Of a DNA stretch of 64,000 nt, positions 9,342 through 18,010 are shown one piece after another. Under the pieces are notes generated by a model that saw only the letters and a list, made by a program, of their open reading frames with translations, made no database searches and was not told the DNA's origin. The stretch comes from Segatella hominis (GTDB taxonomy: Bacteria > Bacteroidota > Bacteroidia > Bacteroidales > Bacteroidaceae), in the NCBI RefSeq assembly GCF_004535825.1, contig NZ_SGVY01000010.1, positions 1 through 64,000 of the forward strand, read 5' to 3'. The stretch's first letter is position 1, and each line of letters opens with the position of its first letter. A program made the position numbers and the translations under genes.

Positions 9342-9365
9342 AAGTTCTACAAATATTCCACAAAA
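9342..9365 (+). repeat. Left copy of a prophage-end direct repeat
   Basis: A 24-bp sequence starting AAGTTCTAC and ending AATATTCCACAAAA. It matches 62397-62420 with one difference (A for G) in the same orientation. Both copies are inside the prophage, flanking the joined att region in the circular phage. They may be arm-type binding sites for the integrase. Confidence 0.7.
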
Positions 9366-9374
9366 GCAAAAATA

Positions 9375-10655
9375 ATGGTTACATTCAAAGCAGAAGTGTA
9401 CGCTCACCAACGCAAGAAGGATGGAACGTACAATATTAAAATCAGAGTAACGCATCACCAGAAGAAGCGTTATCTTTCCACATCCTGGTTCGTAACGAAG
9501 GAGGATCTTACCAGATCAATGAAGATCAAGAACCAGAAATACATAGATCTTACCAGCGATCTCATTAAGGTGTATCGCTCCAGGTGCGAGATTTCGAGTG
9601 AGAGGCTTGATGAAATGGATATAGACCAGGTAGTGGATCTTATCCAGAGTAAGAAACAGGAAGCCTGGGATCTGGATATTATCCAGTTTGCCGATCAGTT
9701 TATCAATGAGCTTAGAAATACTGGGCATGAAGGCAATGCCAGAAGTTACGAGATAGCTCTCGCATCTTTGAAGAATTTCGTGGATCGTGATTCCCTATCG
9801 GTTAAGGAGATCACTGTGGGGTTCCTTAGAGACTGGATCGCCTGGATCAAGAAAGGCAAGAATATCACTACAGGTTTCGCTCCACATAACTATGTATCAA
9901 GACTGAGAGCCATCTTCAACCAGGCAAAGAAGATCTACAACGATGAAGATGCTGGCATCATCCGCATCCCTAACAGCCCTTTCCAGCACATAGACTTTCC
10001 TAAACAGCCAGTTCCAGAGAAAAGAGCAATCACGCTGGAACAACTGCAGAAGATCGCTTCTCTCCAGGACCGGAGCCAGTACCAGGTAGGAACCAACAGG
10101 TTTAATTTCTCCAGAGATCTCTTTCTTCTCTCCTTCTCTCTGATCGGCATGAATGCCGCTGATCTGTATGAGGTGGAAGCTGGAAGCCTGGTCGATGGAA
10201 GGATCACATACAACAGACGCAAGACAAGGAACAGAAGGGCAGATCAAGCTGAGATCTCAGTGAAGGTAGAGCCAGAGGCTGCTGAGCTGATTCAGAGATA
10301 CAGAGATCCGTCTGGTGTGAAGCTATTTGATTTCTATCATAGATATGGAACCGTAGGATCATTCGAGGCGAACCTTAACAAGGGCTTGAAGAAGGTCGGA
10401 ACTGCAATAGGTGTTGAAGGGCTGGAGTTCTATGCTGCCAGGCATACCTGGGCAACGCTGGCAGTGAACCAGGCTGGAGTTGATAAGTACACGGTTCACC
10501 AGGCTCTGAACCATGTGGATGATTCTATGCGTAACACGGATATGTACATCAAGAAGTCCTATGACGGCAACGATCTCGCTAACAGAAAGGTTCTGGATCT
10601 TTCTGGTATCGGTGTTTTGCTTAAGCAAAAGCCAGATGTATCTGGGAAACAATAA
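9375..10655 (+). CDS. Tyrosine-type phage integrase
   Basis: 426 aa from the ATG at 9375. A start at 9288 is possible but would run through the end repeat, and MVTFKAEVYAHQRK is the usual N-terminus of Bacteroidota integrases. The N-terminal region is an arm-binding domain, followed by a SAM-like core-binding domain and the catalytic domain with ARHTWATLAV (His-x2-Arg-type box), LNHVDDS and the tyrosine in TDMYIKK. At the usual first arginine the protein has SLIGMNAADLYEV, with Asn in that place, as I recall for other Bacteroidota integrases. It catalyses insertion into tRNA-Arg. The first TTTTGCTTAAGCAAAA palindrome overlaps its last codons. Confidence 0.92.
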   Translation: MVTFKAEVYAHQRKKDGTYNIKIRVTHHQKKRYLSTSWFVTKEDLTRSMKIKNQKYIDLTSDLIKVYRSRCEISSERLDEMDIDQVVDLIQSKKQEAWDLDIIQFADQFINELRNTGHEGNARSYEIALASLKNFVDRDSLSVKEITVGFLRDWIAWIKKGKNITTGFAPHNYVSRLRAIFNQAKKIYNDEDAGIIRIPNSPFQHIDFPKQPVPEKRAITLEQLQKIASLQDRSQYQVGTNRFNFSRDLFLLSFSLIGMNAADLYEVEAGSLVDGRITYNRRKTRNRRADQAEISVKVEPEAAELIQRYRDPSGVKLFDFYHRYGTVGSFEANLNKGLKKVGTAIGVEGLEFYAARHTWATLAVNQAGVDKYTVHQALNHVDDSMRNTDMYIKKSYDGNDLANRKVLDLSGIGVLLKQKPDVSGKQ

Positions 10656-10939
10656 GTTACAAGCCTTATTTTGCTTAAGCAAAAATATTCCAGAGAATTT
10701 TGCTCAAGCAATTTGCTTAAGCAAAAATGTAAAACGCTGATTATTAAATACTTATGATTTTTTGCTTAAGCAAATAGATTTTTCACGATTTATTTTGCTT
10801 AAGCAAAAGTTATAATCTGCTGAAATACAAGTATTTGCAAGGCTTATATAAAAGTGTATCATCTTTTTATTTTGCTTAAGCAAAAAATATAAAGTGTTTG
10901 TTATCAGATGATTACAGAGCATATTTTGCTTAAGCAAAA
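10615..10939. repeat. Array of seven TTTGCTTAAGCAAA palindromes
   Basis: Perfect palindromes, mostly the 16-bp form TTTTGCTTAAGCAAAA, at 10615-10630, 10669-10684, 10712-10725, 10761-10774, 10793-10808, 10870-10885 and 10924-10939, plus a degenerate copy (TTTTGCTCAAGCAA) at 10698-10711. Spacings range from about 32 to 77 bp. The first copy is inside the integrase gene. There are no spacers of equal length, so this is not CRISPR. It looks like a multi-site target for a dimeric DNA-binding protein, for example in excision, partition or immunity. Confidence 0.85.
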
Positions 10940-11030
10940 GTTAGATAGGTAATATACTATATATATCATAGTATATATAAATAATATAGATAGTATGTAT
11001 AGTGTATATTCTTTGCTTCTTTCTTACGCA

Positions 11031-11060
11031 AAAATAGGATGCCAGAGATACCAGCATCCT
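11031..11060 (-). terminator. Terminator of the leftward lysogeny operon
   Basis: On the minus strand AGGATGC (11060-11054) pairs with GCATCCT (11042-11036), loop 11 nt, followed by ATTTTT. It sits just after the stop of the last lysogeny-operon gene. Confidence 0.7.
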
Positions 11061-11067
11061 ATGATCT

Positions 11068-11322
11068 CTATGTGTACATTTCTCCTGTGCCAGTAAGCAG
11101 CCAGGTAGCCGAAATGTTATATACGCTCACCAAGGGAACCAGCCAGCTCACATCAAAGATGCTTCTGGAAAGATCCTCTCTCTGTTTTGTGAGGTTACGT
11201 CTGTCTATTCCATACAGCCTACAGTACGTGTTTACACCTCGGATGATCTTCTTAGCTATGAGATCATCCAGAGCCTGGTAGAACCTGGAAAGAATGTTCC
11301 TATGAGCAAGATCCTTATCCAT
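11068..11322 (-). CDS. Small HTH-like protein, lysogeny operon
   Basis: 84 aa from MDKDLAHRN. A start at 11346 is possible but gives a larger overlap with the preceding gene. It contains VNTYCRLYGIDRRNLTKQRED, a possible helix-turn-helix, and ends with YNISATWLLTGTGEMY, a C-terminal motif typical of Bacteroidota phage repressor-like N-terminal domains (compare WLRFGQGSMW in the main repressor). It may be an accessory DNA-binding regulator. Last gene of the leftward operon. Confidence 0.55.
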   Translation of the reverse strand: MDKDLAHRNILSRFYQALDDLIAKKIIRGVNTYCRLYGIDRRNLTKQREDLSRSIFDVSWLVPLVSVYNISATWLLTGTGEMYT

Positions 11323-11524
11323 ACACGTGATATTTAAGATGATCAACGTGTTTTTTCAGCTCCAGAAGCTGAGAAACACGATCACTGGAGCTACTTATTA
11401 CCTTCTCAGATGTAATAGCAACAGAAAGAGTTTTTTCTGCCTCAAACAGCTCTTTATCACTAACACCTACTTGATCCACAGACTTTCTGTAGAGATCAAG
11501 AACCATACTTACCATTTTATCCAT
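11315..11524 (-). CDS. Small helical protein, lysogeny operon
   Basis: 69 aa, predicted mostly helical, with a Ser-rich middle and a heptad-like end (SQLLELKKHVDHLKYHVYG). It lies 2 nt after the small membrane protein gene and overlaps the HTH-like gene. No known family recognised. Confidence 0.5.
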   Translation of the reverse strand: MDKMVSMVLDLYRKSVDQVGVSDKELFEAEKTLSVAITSEKVISSSSDRVSQLLELKKHVDHLKYHVYG

Positions 11525-11526
11525 AC

Positions 11527-11814
11527 CTATTCCTCATTAAATGTTTCCGTATTCAATTTTACGCAACGATGATCATCATCAAACTCCAGGGCTATGTGAA
11601 AGCCAGGTACGATCCACTGGCAAATCTCACCAGCATCCAGAGGTGATCGGCTTGAACACTCTCCCACTACCTTTGCTATCTCCTGGTATTTCATACCTTT
11701 CATATTTCCCAGGCTTGCAAACTTATTCTTAAGATCAGAGCCAGGTTTCTTCTGGCTATTCGCTACCAACATGATCAATGTTACCAAAGATCCTAATAAT
11801 ATGATCCACCACAT
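11527..11814 (-). CDS. Small N-terminally anchored membrane protein, lysogeny operon
   Basis: 95 aa. Residues 2-18 form one membrane segment (WWIILLGSLVTLIMLVA), followed by a soluble domain containing GMKYQEIAKVVGECSS. It is encoded directly after the repressor and so is probably expressed in the lysogen. Such position would suit a superinfection-exclusion function, but that is inference only. Confidence 0.55.
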   Translation of the reverse strand: MWWIILLGSLVTLIMLVANSQKKPGSDLKNKFASLGNMKGMKYQEIAKVVGECSSRSPLDAGEICQWIVPGFHIALEFDDDHRCVKLNTETFNEE

Positions 11815-11828
11815 ATATAACTCCTTTC

Positions 11829-12533
11829 TTATTTTACGCTCATACAGAGCATTACACGATATATTCCATACACATCCTTAAGGCACACATCAAAAGGTGC
11901 ATATTTAGGATCCTCATTAAGAGATATACACTTAACAAAGCCTTCTCCTTGATCCGATGGGGTAAGGATCTTAATCACCTTACCATTACAGGTATCAAGC
12001 ACGTATGCTTTTCCCCAGTCGATGAAAGCCCTTTCATTTATCTTCTTCACGAATACATGAGATCCGTTAGGGTACTCTGGAGCCATGCTGTCACCAGATA
12101 CGGTGATGGCAAAATCGGCTCCAGTGATAGGAGATACTATCATTTCACATTCTGTCTTGCGCACAGAAGCGTCAAAGTCATTAAGAGTGCCACCTTGCGC
12201 AGATATAGGAACCAGAGGCAGATAGGTGATGGTTGGCTTATCGCCTCTCTTTGCAGCCTTCTGGCTTGATGGCTGGCTCTTAACTTCCTGTGTTGATACA
12301 CCAGGATCTTCCTTTTCTCCTTTCCACATAGAACCTTGACCGAAGCGCAACCAGTCCAGGTTAAGCTCTGGATAAGCCTTGCTGATCCTTCTCAGTACAT
12401 CTTCACGGATATTGAAGCCTACTTTATTACACCAGCCGTTAGCCAGACCAACGGCATCCTCAAACGCTTTCTGAGTGATTTGCAGTTCCTCTAACAGAAC
12501 CTTCACTCGATCTTTTGTTGTTTCCTGTTTCAT
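11829..12533 (-). CDS. CI/LexA-like phage repressor with S24 peptidase domain
   Basis: 234 aa. Residues 1-70 form a helix-turn-helix domain ending LDWLRFGQGSMW. A linker leads to an S24/LexA-type C-terminal domain. The presumed cleavage region is SAQGG (111-115), the nucleophile is Ser149 in SGDSMAPEYPNGS and the general base is Lys185 or Lys188 in NGKVIKIL. It probably keeps the prophage silent and is inactivated through RecA-stimulated self-cleavage. It is transcribed divergently from the early operon. The intergenic region has two similar AAATCT[A/G]T-containing sequences (12549 and 12632) that may be operators. Confidence 0.88.
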   Translation of the reverse strand: MKQETTKDRVKVLLEELQITQKAFEDAVGLANGWCNKVGFNIREDVLRRISKAYPELNLDWLRFGQGSMWKGEKEDPGVSTQEVKSQPSSQKAAKRGDKPTITYLPLVPISAQGGTLNDFDASVRKTECEMIVSPITGADFAITVSGDSMAPEYPNGSHVFVKKINERAFIDWGKAYVLDTCNGKVIKILTPSDQGEGFVKCISLNEDPKYAPFDVCLKDVYGIYRVMLCMSVK

Positions 12534-12616
12534 ACCGCTTTAGAGTTTAAATCTATCCAAAAACCTAATCAAATGTTAAAAAACACCCTATATACTGAAT
12601 TTATTTCTATTTTTCC

Positions 12617-12648
12617 TTGTCTGTTAGGAATTAAATCTGTATATTTGC
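12617..12648 (+). promoter_or_regulatory. Early rightward promoter
   Basis: TTG at 12617-12619 and TATATTTGC at 12640-12648, separated by 20 nt, lie 64 nt before the HTH gene at 12712. This should be the repressor-controlled promoter of the early operon. Confidence 0.75.
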
Positions 12649-12711
12649 ACCGTCATTATTAGAATAACGACACAAAGATAATAATATATTCTGAAATTAA
12701 GGCAAAAAATT

Positions 12712-12936
12712 ATGGAAAATCAGAAAAAAAATCAATTTAGGCAGATTTATGATGCCTTACCGCCAAGAGCTGTAGCGGCTCCAAAGGCAAGATGGGTGGA
12801 AAGAATGGCTGAGGTTGCAATGGTATCCACCAAGACAGTACGGTGCTGGCTTGCTGGTGTACAGAAGCCAGACGCAATAAAAACAAAGGCACTCTCAGAT
12901 GAACTGGGAATACCAGCAGATCAATTATTCGTTTAA
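12712..12936 (+). CDS. Cro-like small HTH protein
   Basis: 74 aa. The segment RWVERMAEVAMVSTKTVRCWLAG reads as a helix-turn-helix, and ALSDELGIPADQLF closes a typical five-helix fold. It is the first gene of the rightward operon, divergent from the S24 repressor, the usual place for Cro. The assignment rests on position and this motif. Confidence 0.65.
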   Translation: MENQKKNQFRQIYDALPPRAVAAPKARWVERMAEVAMVSTKTVRCWLAGVQKPDAIKTKALSDELGIPADQLFV

Positions 12937-12954
12937 CCAAATGCAAGTCCGATT

Positions 12955-13107
12955 ATGATCAAGATCAATTTTAAAAAAGTATTCGCAAAGTCCCTTATCG
13001 TGCTGGGTATCATAGGATCAACACCTGTATTTATTGGTGCATGGTGGTGTCTTATGATGGGTATTATGCTGGCATGGCTGGGTAAAGTTTTTCTGGAGGA
13101 ATGCTAA
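12955..13107 (+). CDS. Very small membrane protein
   Basis: 50 aa (MIKINFKKVFAKS...). Two closely spaced hydrophobic segments, about residues 14-28 and 31-45, with a basic N-terminus. The next gene starts 1 nt after its stop. Function unknown; it is too short to be found by a 60-aa cut-off. Confidence 0.6.
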   Translation: MIKINFKKVFAKSLIVLGIIGSTPVFIGAWWCLMMGIMLAWLGKVFLEEC

Positions 13108-13108
13108 T

Positions 13109-13393
13109 ATGGCTATAACACTGGAACTATATGAGCTTAAGAATATCTGTAAGGATATGGCAGAGCTGGGAGCCGCTAACTTCTATAAGAAGATGGCTCC
13201 AGGTAAGGATCTGATCTCTCAGAGAGAGGCATACAGTGAGTATGGTGAAGCACGTGTTAAGGGATGGGTAAAAATGGAACTCGTTTCTAAACAGAGGATC
13301 GGATCAGCACGAAACTCGAAGCTACTATACTCCAGGGCTGAATTAATTTCAGCCGAAAAAACAGATAAGTTGAATTATTACATAAACAAATAG
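13109..13393 (+). CDS. Small early protein, unknown
   Basis: 94 aa, charged, mostly helical, with SQREAYSEYGEARVKGWV that could be a winged-helix or excisionase-type DNA-binding segment (SerGln...Tyr-Gly-x-x-x-Val). It is encoded just before the SbcC-like gene. No firm family assignment. Confidence 0.55.
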   Translation: MAITLELYELKNICKDMAELGAANFYKKMAPGKDLISQREAYSEYGEARVKGWVKMELVSKQRIGSARNSKLLYSRAELISAEKTDKLNYYINK

Positions 13394-13407
13394 ATTTATT
13401 TTCAATT

Positions 13408-15699
13408 ATGAAAGAAATTAAGCTACTTTCACTTGAACTGGTAAACTTCAAGGGTATCAGTTCCATTCACCTGGATTTCACCGATAACACTTGTGTGTGC
13501 GGTGCAAACGGAACAGGTAAGACTACAGTATTCGATGCGTTCTGCTGGCTCCTTTTCGGTAAGGATAGTCATAACAGAGCTGATTCAGCATTCAACATCA
13601 AGACACTTGATAAGGATGGTAATGTGATCTACAACCTGGAGCACTCAGTTATCGGTGTTCTTTCTGTAGATGGCAGAAGCCTCAGACTACAGCGTACCTA
13701 TCGTGAGGTATGGGTGAAGCCACGTGGAACCACGGAAAAGACACTTAAGAACCATGAAACCATCTTCTACATCAATGATGTTAAGTGTGCAACCAAGAAG
13801 GAGTATGATGCTGAGATCTCTGGTATTATTCCAGAGGGTGTCTTTAAAATGATCACTAACCCAAGATGTTTTCCTACACTTCCAGCAGAGAAGCAGAAGG
13901 AAATGCTTATGCGTATGGCTGGTGATGTTACCGATGATGAGGTGGCAGCAACAAAGCCAGAGTTTGCTAAGCTCCTGGCAGAAATGGCTGGTGTACCTAT
14001 GGAGAGATACCTTAAAGAGGTGGCTGCAAAGAAGAAGGCTTGCAAGGATGTTCTGGCGATCATCCCTTCACAGATCGAGACAGCCCAGAACCTCAAACCA
14101 GCCTCAGAGGATTGGGCAGATCTGGATAAGCAGATCCAGGAGAAGCGTAAGAGTGTGAGCAAACTGGATGAGAAGATCAAGGATCGTACAAAGGTGACAC
14201 AAGATTCCTTTGAGGCTAAGAATGCCCTGGTGGTACAACAGAACCAGAAGAAGGCTGATCTTACAGAGCGTACCAACAAGATCCGTATAGAGGCTGACAA
14301 TGCTCACCACAAGGCTGTGAAGGAGGCTGATGATGCCTATAATGCAAAGATCAATGAGTACGACAAGCAGATCACCACCATCAAGAACCAGATGAGCCAG
14401 AGAGAGGGAACGCTTACAGCTACAGCTGGATCCGCTGTTACTACAGCAGACCAGGAGATCGAAGGTGTCCGCAAGCAGATCAATGCCAAGAACCAGGAGA
14501 TCAAGGCACTCCAGAGCGCAAGTAATTCCCAGAACACTACACAGATCAACCTGGCTGGTATCATCAAGAAGTACACTGCCAACATCAAGGTAATGGAAGA
14601 TTCCGTACAGGCTAAGCGCAATGAGTACACAGAGAAGGCTAAGGAACAGCTTGCTTTCGATCCTAACGATTTCATTTGCCCTACCTGTAAGCGACCTCTG
14701 GATGATGATGATTGTGAGGCTAAGCGCAAGGAGCTGCAGAAGAACTTTGAGGATGAAAAGACCAAGAAACTCAAAGAGATTCAGACAGCTGGAAAGCAGA
14801 TGGCTTCACAGCTTGCTCAGCTCAAACAGGAACTGGATTCCTATAATACCCAGCTGAAACAGCTTAATGATTCTATCGCTGAGACACAGAAGGAGCTACA
14901 GGATGCCCAGGGAGATCTCTTGTCTCTCCAGCAGACACTACAGGAAAAGATCGAGAACAGACCAGCTGAACCAGACTATGCGAAGGTTCTAACATCCGAT
15001 AAGGCTTACCATGATCTTTCCGTCTTGCTTGCAACCGCTGTAGATAATAAGTCGAAGGTGGAGAAGGCTACCATCCCAGATCCTATCTACTCAGAGATAG
15101 AGGCAGCAGACCAGACTTGCATTGACCTTAAGAACAGCATCACAGAGCTGCAGAACAAGATTGATAACTTCAAGGATGCCGATCCTGTAGATACCTCAGA
15201 CATAGAGGAACAGAAGAAGGCTATCAATGGAGAAATCGAGGATCTTGTAAAGCGCATGGCTAAGCGTGATACCATCAAGAAGGCAGACGATGAGATCAAG
15301 AAGCTGGAACAGAAACAGGATAAGAACAACCAGGAGCTGGCTGAGCTGGAAGGTATCGAATACAATGCACTCCAGTTCCAGAAGAAGAAAGATTCCTTGC
15401 TTATGGAGCGTATTAACGGAATGTTCGAGATCGTTTCCTTCTCCTTCGTATCTAACCAGTTGAACGGTGGCGAAAAGCTCACGTGTGTATGCACTGTGAA
15501 CGGAACTCCTTATCCAGACGTGAACCACGCTGGCAAGATCAATGCTGGTTTGGATATTATCAATGCGATCTGTAAGAGCGAGGGTGTATGTGCTCCGATC
15601 TTCGTTGATAACGCTGAGAGTATCAACGATGTACTACCAACAGTAAGCCAGAAGGTGATGCTGTGCGTAACAAGAGATTCATCATTAATTATTAAGTAA
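13408..15699 (+). CDS. SbcC/Rad50-like ATPase
   Basis: 763 aa. Walker A is GANGTGKTT (residues 33-41) after an SMC-type N-terminus (LVNFKGISSIHLDF). Long coiled coils flank a central CPTCKRPL zinc hook near residue 426, as in Rad50/SbcC. A signature-like LNGGEKLT sits near residue 687 and VDNAESIND near 735 as a degenerate Walker B. It is followed by RecT and a metallo-beta-lactamase fold protein, a common phage recombination module, so it probably helps process DNA ends for RecT. It is shorter than bacterial SbcC (about 1000 aa). Confidence 0.82.
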   Translation: MKEIKLLSLELVNFKGISSIHLDFTDNTCVCGANGTGKTTVFDAFCWLLFGKDSHNRADSAFNIKTLDKDGNVIYNLEHSVIGVLSVDGRSLRLQRTYREVWVKPRGTTEKTLKNHETIFYINDVKCATKKEYDAEISGIIPEGVFKMITNPRCFPTLPAEKQKEMLMRMAGDVTDDEVAATKPEFAKLLAEMAGVPMERYLKEVAAKKKACKDVLAIIPSQIETAQNLKPASEDWADLDKQIQEKRKSVSKLDEKIKDRTKVTQDSFEAKNALVVQQNQKKADLTERTNKIRIEADNAHHKAVKEADDAYNAKINEYDKQITTIKNQMSQREGTLTATAGSAVTTADQEIEGVRKQINAKNQEIKALQSASNSQNTTQINLAGIIKKYTANIKVMEDSVQAKRNEYTEKAKEQLAFDPNDFICPTCKRPLDDDDCEAKRKELQKNFEDEKTKKLKEIQTAGKQMASQLAQLKQELDSYNTQLKQLNDSIAETQKELQDAQGDLLSLQQTLQEKIENRPAEPDYAKVLTSDKAYHDLSVLLATAVDNKSKVEKATIPDPIYSEIEAADQTCIDLKNSITELQNKIDNFKDADPVDTSDIEEQKKAINGEIEDLVKRMAKRDTIKKADDEIKKLEQKQDKNNQELAELEGIEYNALQFQKKKDSLLMERINGMFEIVSFSFVSNQLNGGEKLTCVCTVNGTPYPDVNHAGKINAGLDIINAICKSEGVCAPIFVDNAESINDVLPTVSQKVMLCVTRDSSLIIK

Positions 15700-15700
15700 T

Positions 15701-16705
15701 ATGGCAAACGAGGTTAAAAAGACTACACAGGCAGCTGGCAACGTGCCAGCTACTAAGCCTGTAAACGCATTCAAGAACCTTCTTGATAATGGTTCTATGC
15801 GTAAGATGTTCACTGATGCGATGGGCAAGAACGCCGGCTCCTTCATTACATCTATGATCGAAATGTACAAAGGCAATGAAGATCTACAGAAATGTGATCC
15901 TACAGCCGTGGTTATGGAATGCGTGAAGGCAGCAACGCTTCATCTTCCTATCGAGCGTTCCCTGGGATTCGCCTGGATCATCCCTTATAAGATCACCGTT
16001 AAGACTAAGGATCCTGTAACTGGATTCGATCACTACGATAAGGTTATGAAGCCAACATTCCAGCTGGGATATAGAGGTTTGATCCAGCTTGCTATGCGAA
16101 CAGGTATGTATAAGTATCTTAATGCTGATGAGGTGTTTGAAGGAGAGCTGAGATCCATCAATAAGCTCACAGGTGAAATAGATCTTAATGGTGTGCGAAC
16201 TGGCGATACAGTTGTAGGTTACTTTGCATATCTTGAACTTACCACTGGTTTCCGCAAGACACTATACATGACGGTGGAACAGATGGCTGCACACGCTAAG
16301 AAATACTCAAAGAGTATCAAGAATGAGGTGAAGGTTACTGATCTCATTCCTCTTGCCCAGATCCTCACTCCTACAGGTGATGGTGTCGGATGGATGGCGA
16401 ACTTTAACGGAATGGCAGAAAAGACCGTCACAAGAAACCTTCTCTCTAAGTATGGTTATCTATCTACTGAGCTGTCACAGGCTATCAGCTACGATATTAA
16501 TTCAGATCGTAAGGTAGAGGATGCTGATTATGTAGATGTTACAGACCAGAAAATGATCGGATTCAGCGATGATAACGGCAACACATATACAATGGTTGGA
16601 GGATCGGCTGGTAATAACACAAGCCATGGAGGTGAGGGATCAGCTACTGGTGCTGTAGATGCTGCAAGTGCTATAGCTAATAATGAACCAGATCCAGGAT
16701 TCTAG
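15701..16705 (+). CDS. RecT-family single-strand annealing protein
   Basis: 334 aa. The core includes CVKAATLHLPIERSLGFAWIIPY and FQLGYRGLIQLAMRTG (residues about 115-140), typical RecT/Bet-like motifs, followed by a variable Gly/Ser-rich tail. It anneals complementary strands during phage recombination and replication. Its gene starts 1 nt after the SbcC-like stop, indicating coupled expression. Confidence 0.9.
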   Translation: MANEVKKTTQAAGNVPATKPVNAFKNLLDNGSMRKMFTDAMGKNAGSFITSMIEMYKGNEDLQKCDPTAVVMECVKAATLHLPIERSLGFAWIIPYKITVKTKDPVTGFDHYDKVMKPTFQLGYRGLIQLAMRTGMYKYLNADEVFEGELRSINKLTGEIDLNGVRTGDTVVGYFAYLELTTGFRKTLYMTVEQMAAHAKKYSKSIKNEVKVTDLIPLAQILTPTGDGVGWMANFNGMAEKTVTRNLLSKYGYLSTELSQAISYDINSDRKVEDADYVDVTDQKMIGFSDDNGNTYTMVGGSAGNNTSHGGEGSATGAVDAASAIANNEPDPGF

Positions 16706-16709
16706 GCTT

Positions 16710-17441
16710 ATGATGCTCAAAGTATTGGGATCTTCCAGCAAGGGTAACTGTTACATCCTGGAGAACGAAAGCGAGGCTCTGATATTGGAGGCTGGCATTA
16801 AGTTCCAGGATGTGAAGAAAGCCCTTAACTGGAATATCGCTAAAGTAAAAGGATGCCTGGTAACTCACAGACATGGTGATCACTCTAAGTATATCAAGGA
16901 TCTGTCTGGATGCTTCTACACCCTGGCACTACAGGATGTATTTGATTACAGAGGTGTGACTGGTAACAAGCTGGTTCCGATCACTCCTGGATCCAGATAC
17001 AAGTGTGGGAATTTCAAGATCATACCTTTTGATGCGCACCACGATGTTCCCTGTGTCGGATACCTCATAGATCACCCAGATATGGGTACGCTGATGTTCC
17101 TCACAGATTCCTATGAATGTGACTACAGGTTTTCGGATCTACAGCATATACTTATCGAGTGTAACTATTCGGATAAGTACCTGGTGGAGGCGATTAATGA
17201 AGGAAGAACCTTTGCAAGGCAACGAGATCGCCTTCTTAAATCGCACCTATCGCTTCCTGGATGCCTGGAGTTCCTTAACACCTCAGATCTAAGCAAGGTT
17301 AAGGAGATCGTTCTGATCCACCTGTCAAGCGAAAACAGCAACGCTGATGAGTTTGTCAAGGCTGTTGAGGATGATGCCAGGAAACCTACTTATGTAGCTT
17401 ATCCAGGTGCTGAGATTGATATAACACGTATCTATGGCTAA
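16710..17441 (+). CDS. Metallo-beta-lactamase fold hydrolase
   Basis: 243-244 aa from tandem ATGs at 16710 and 16713; a start at 16683 would lie within recT. The N-terminus GSSSKGNCYIL and the metal-binding motif THRHGDHSKYI (His53, His55, Asp57, His58) define the fold, with later metal ligands in PFDAHHDVPC and FLTDSYECDY. Such proteins are regular companions of RecT in phages and are thought to act on nucleic acids. The exact reaction is unknown. Confidence 0.82.
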   Translation: MMLKVLGSSSKGNCYILENESEALILEAGIKFQDVKKALNWNIAKVKGCLVTHRHGDHSKYIKDLSGCFYTLALQDVFDYRGVTGNKLVPITPGSRYKCGNFKIIPFDAHHDVPCVGYLIDHPDMGTLMFLTDSYECDYRFSDLQHILIECNYSDKYLVEAINEGRTFARQRDRLLKSHLSLPGCLEFLNTSDLSKVKEIVLIHLSSENSNADEFVKAVEDDARKPTYVAYPGAEIDITRIYG

Positions 17442-17865
17442 GGTTCTGATCGAGAAGATTCATGGGCTGTTTGATCTTAAGCCTCTTTATGAATATATCC
17501 GCACAAGAGCGGATGGAGTATTCAGAATAGAGGTTGTTCGGGTACGAAAGAAAAGATCTGGAGATCAGAACGGCTGGCTATGGGGATGTATCTATCCTCT
17601 TATGCTTGATGCGATGATTGATGCTGGCTGGGAGTTCACCAGCTGTGAACAGCTTCACGAATACTTCAAGAACCTATTCACGGCAGAACAGGTAGTGAAC
17701 AAAGAGACTGGTGAGATCGTCAAGTTTCCATCTTCTACAGCTGAAATGGATACTGTGCAATTCTCCAGCTATTGTGAACAGCTCAAAAGCTATGCCAGGG
17801 AATATCTTAACTGTGAAATACCAGATCCAGATAAATTTTGGAAAGACAATGAAAAAGATTCCTAA
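17434..17865 (+). CDS. NinB-like recombination protein (tentative)
   Basis: 143 aa. The pattern GDQNGWLWGCIYPLML, then EQLHEYFKNLF, SSTAEMDTVQFSSYCEQL and a closing EIPDPDKFW resembles the NinB/Orf family, which binds single-stranded DNA and helps recombination in lambda-type phages. It overlaps the preceding gene by 8 nt. The assignment is by motif layout only and needs a profile search. Confidence 0.5.
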   Translation: MAKVLIEKIHGLFDLKPLYEYIRTRADGVFRIEVVRVRKKRSGDQNGWLWGCIYPLMLDAMIDAGWEFTSCEQLHEYFKNLFTAEQVVNKETGEIVKFPSSTAEMDTVQFSSYCEQLKSYAREYLNCEIPDPDKFWKDNEKDS

Positions 17866-18010
17866 CCACATGGTAACTGAGCTACAGAGGCTGGTTCCAC
17901 TGATTATTGATAACGTTTCAGATACCAAGAATACCAGGGTGCTGAATGCTATCAGAATAACAAAGAAGATTATTAAGAAGTTAGATAATTTAAAAGATAT
18001 TGAAAAATGA
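17849..18010 (+). CDS. Small basic protein, unknown
   Basis: 53 aa from MKKIPNHMVTEL. Helical and strongly basic at the C-terminus (ITKKIIKKLDNLKDIEK). It overlaps its neighbours by 17 nt upstream and 4 nt downstream, which supports translation. No family recognised. Confidence 0.55.
   Translation: MKKIPNHMVTELQRLVPLIIDNVSDTKNTRVLNAIRITKKIIKKLDNLKDIEK

Noticed and set aside
10615-10939. Palindrome array as a CRISPR array
   Set aside because: Repeats are 14-16 bp perfect palindromes with uneven gaps, and the first lies inside the integrase gene. No cas gene is present.
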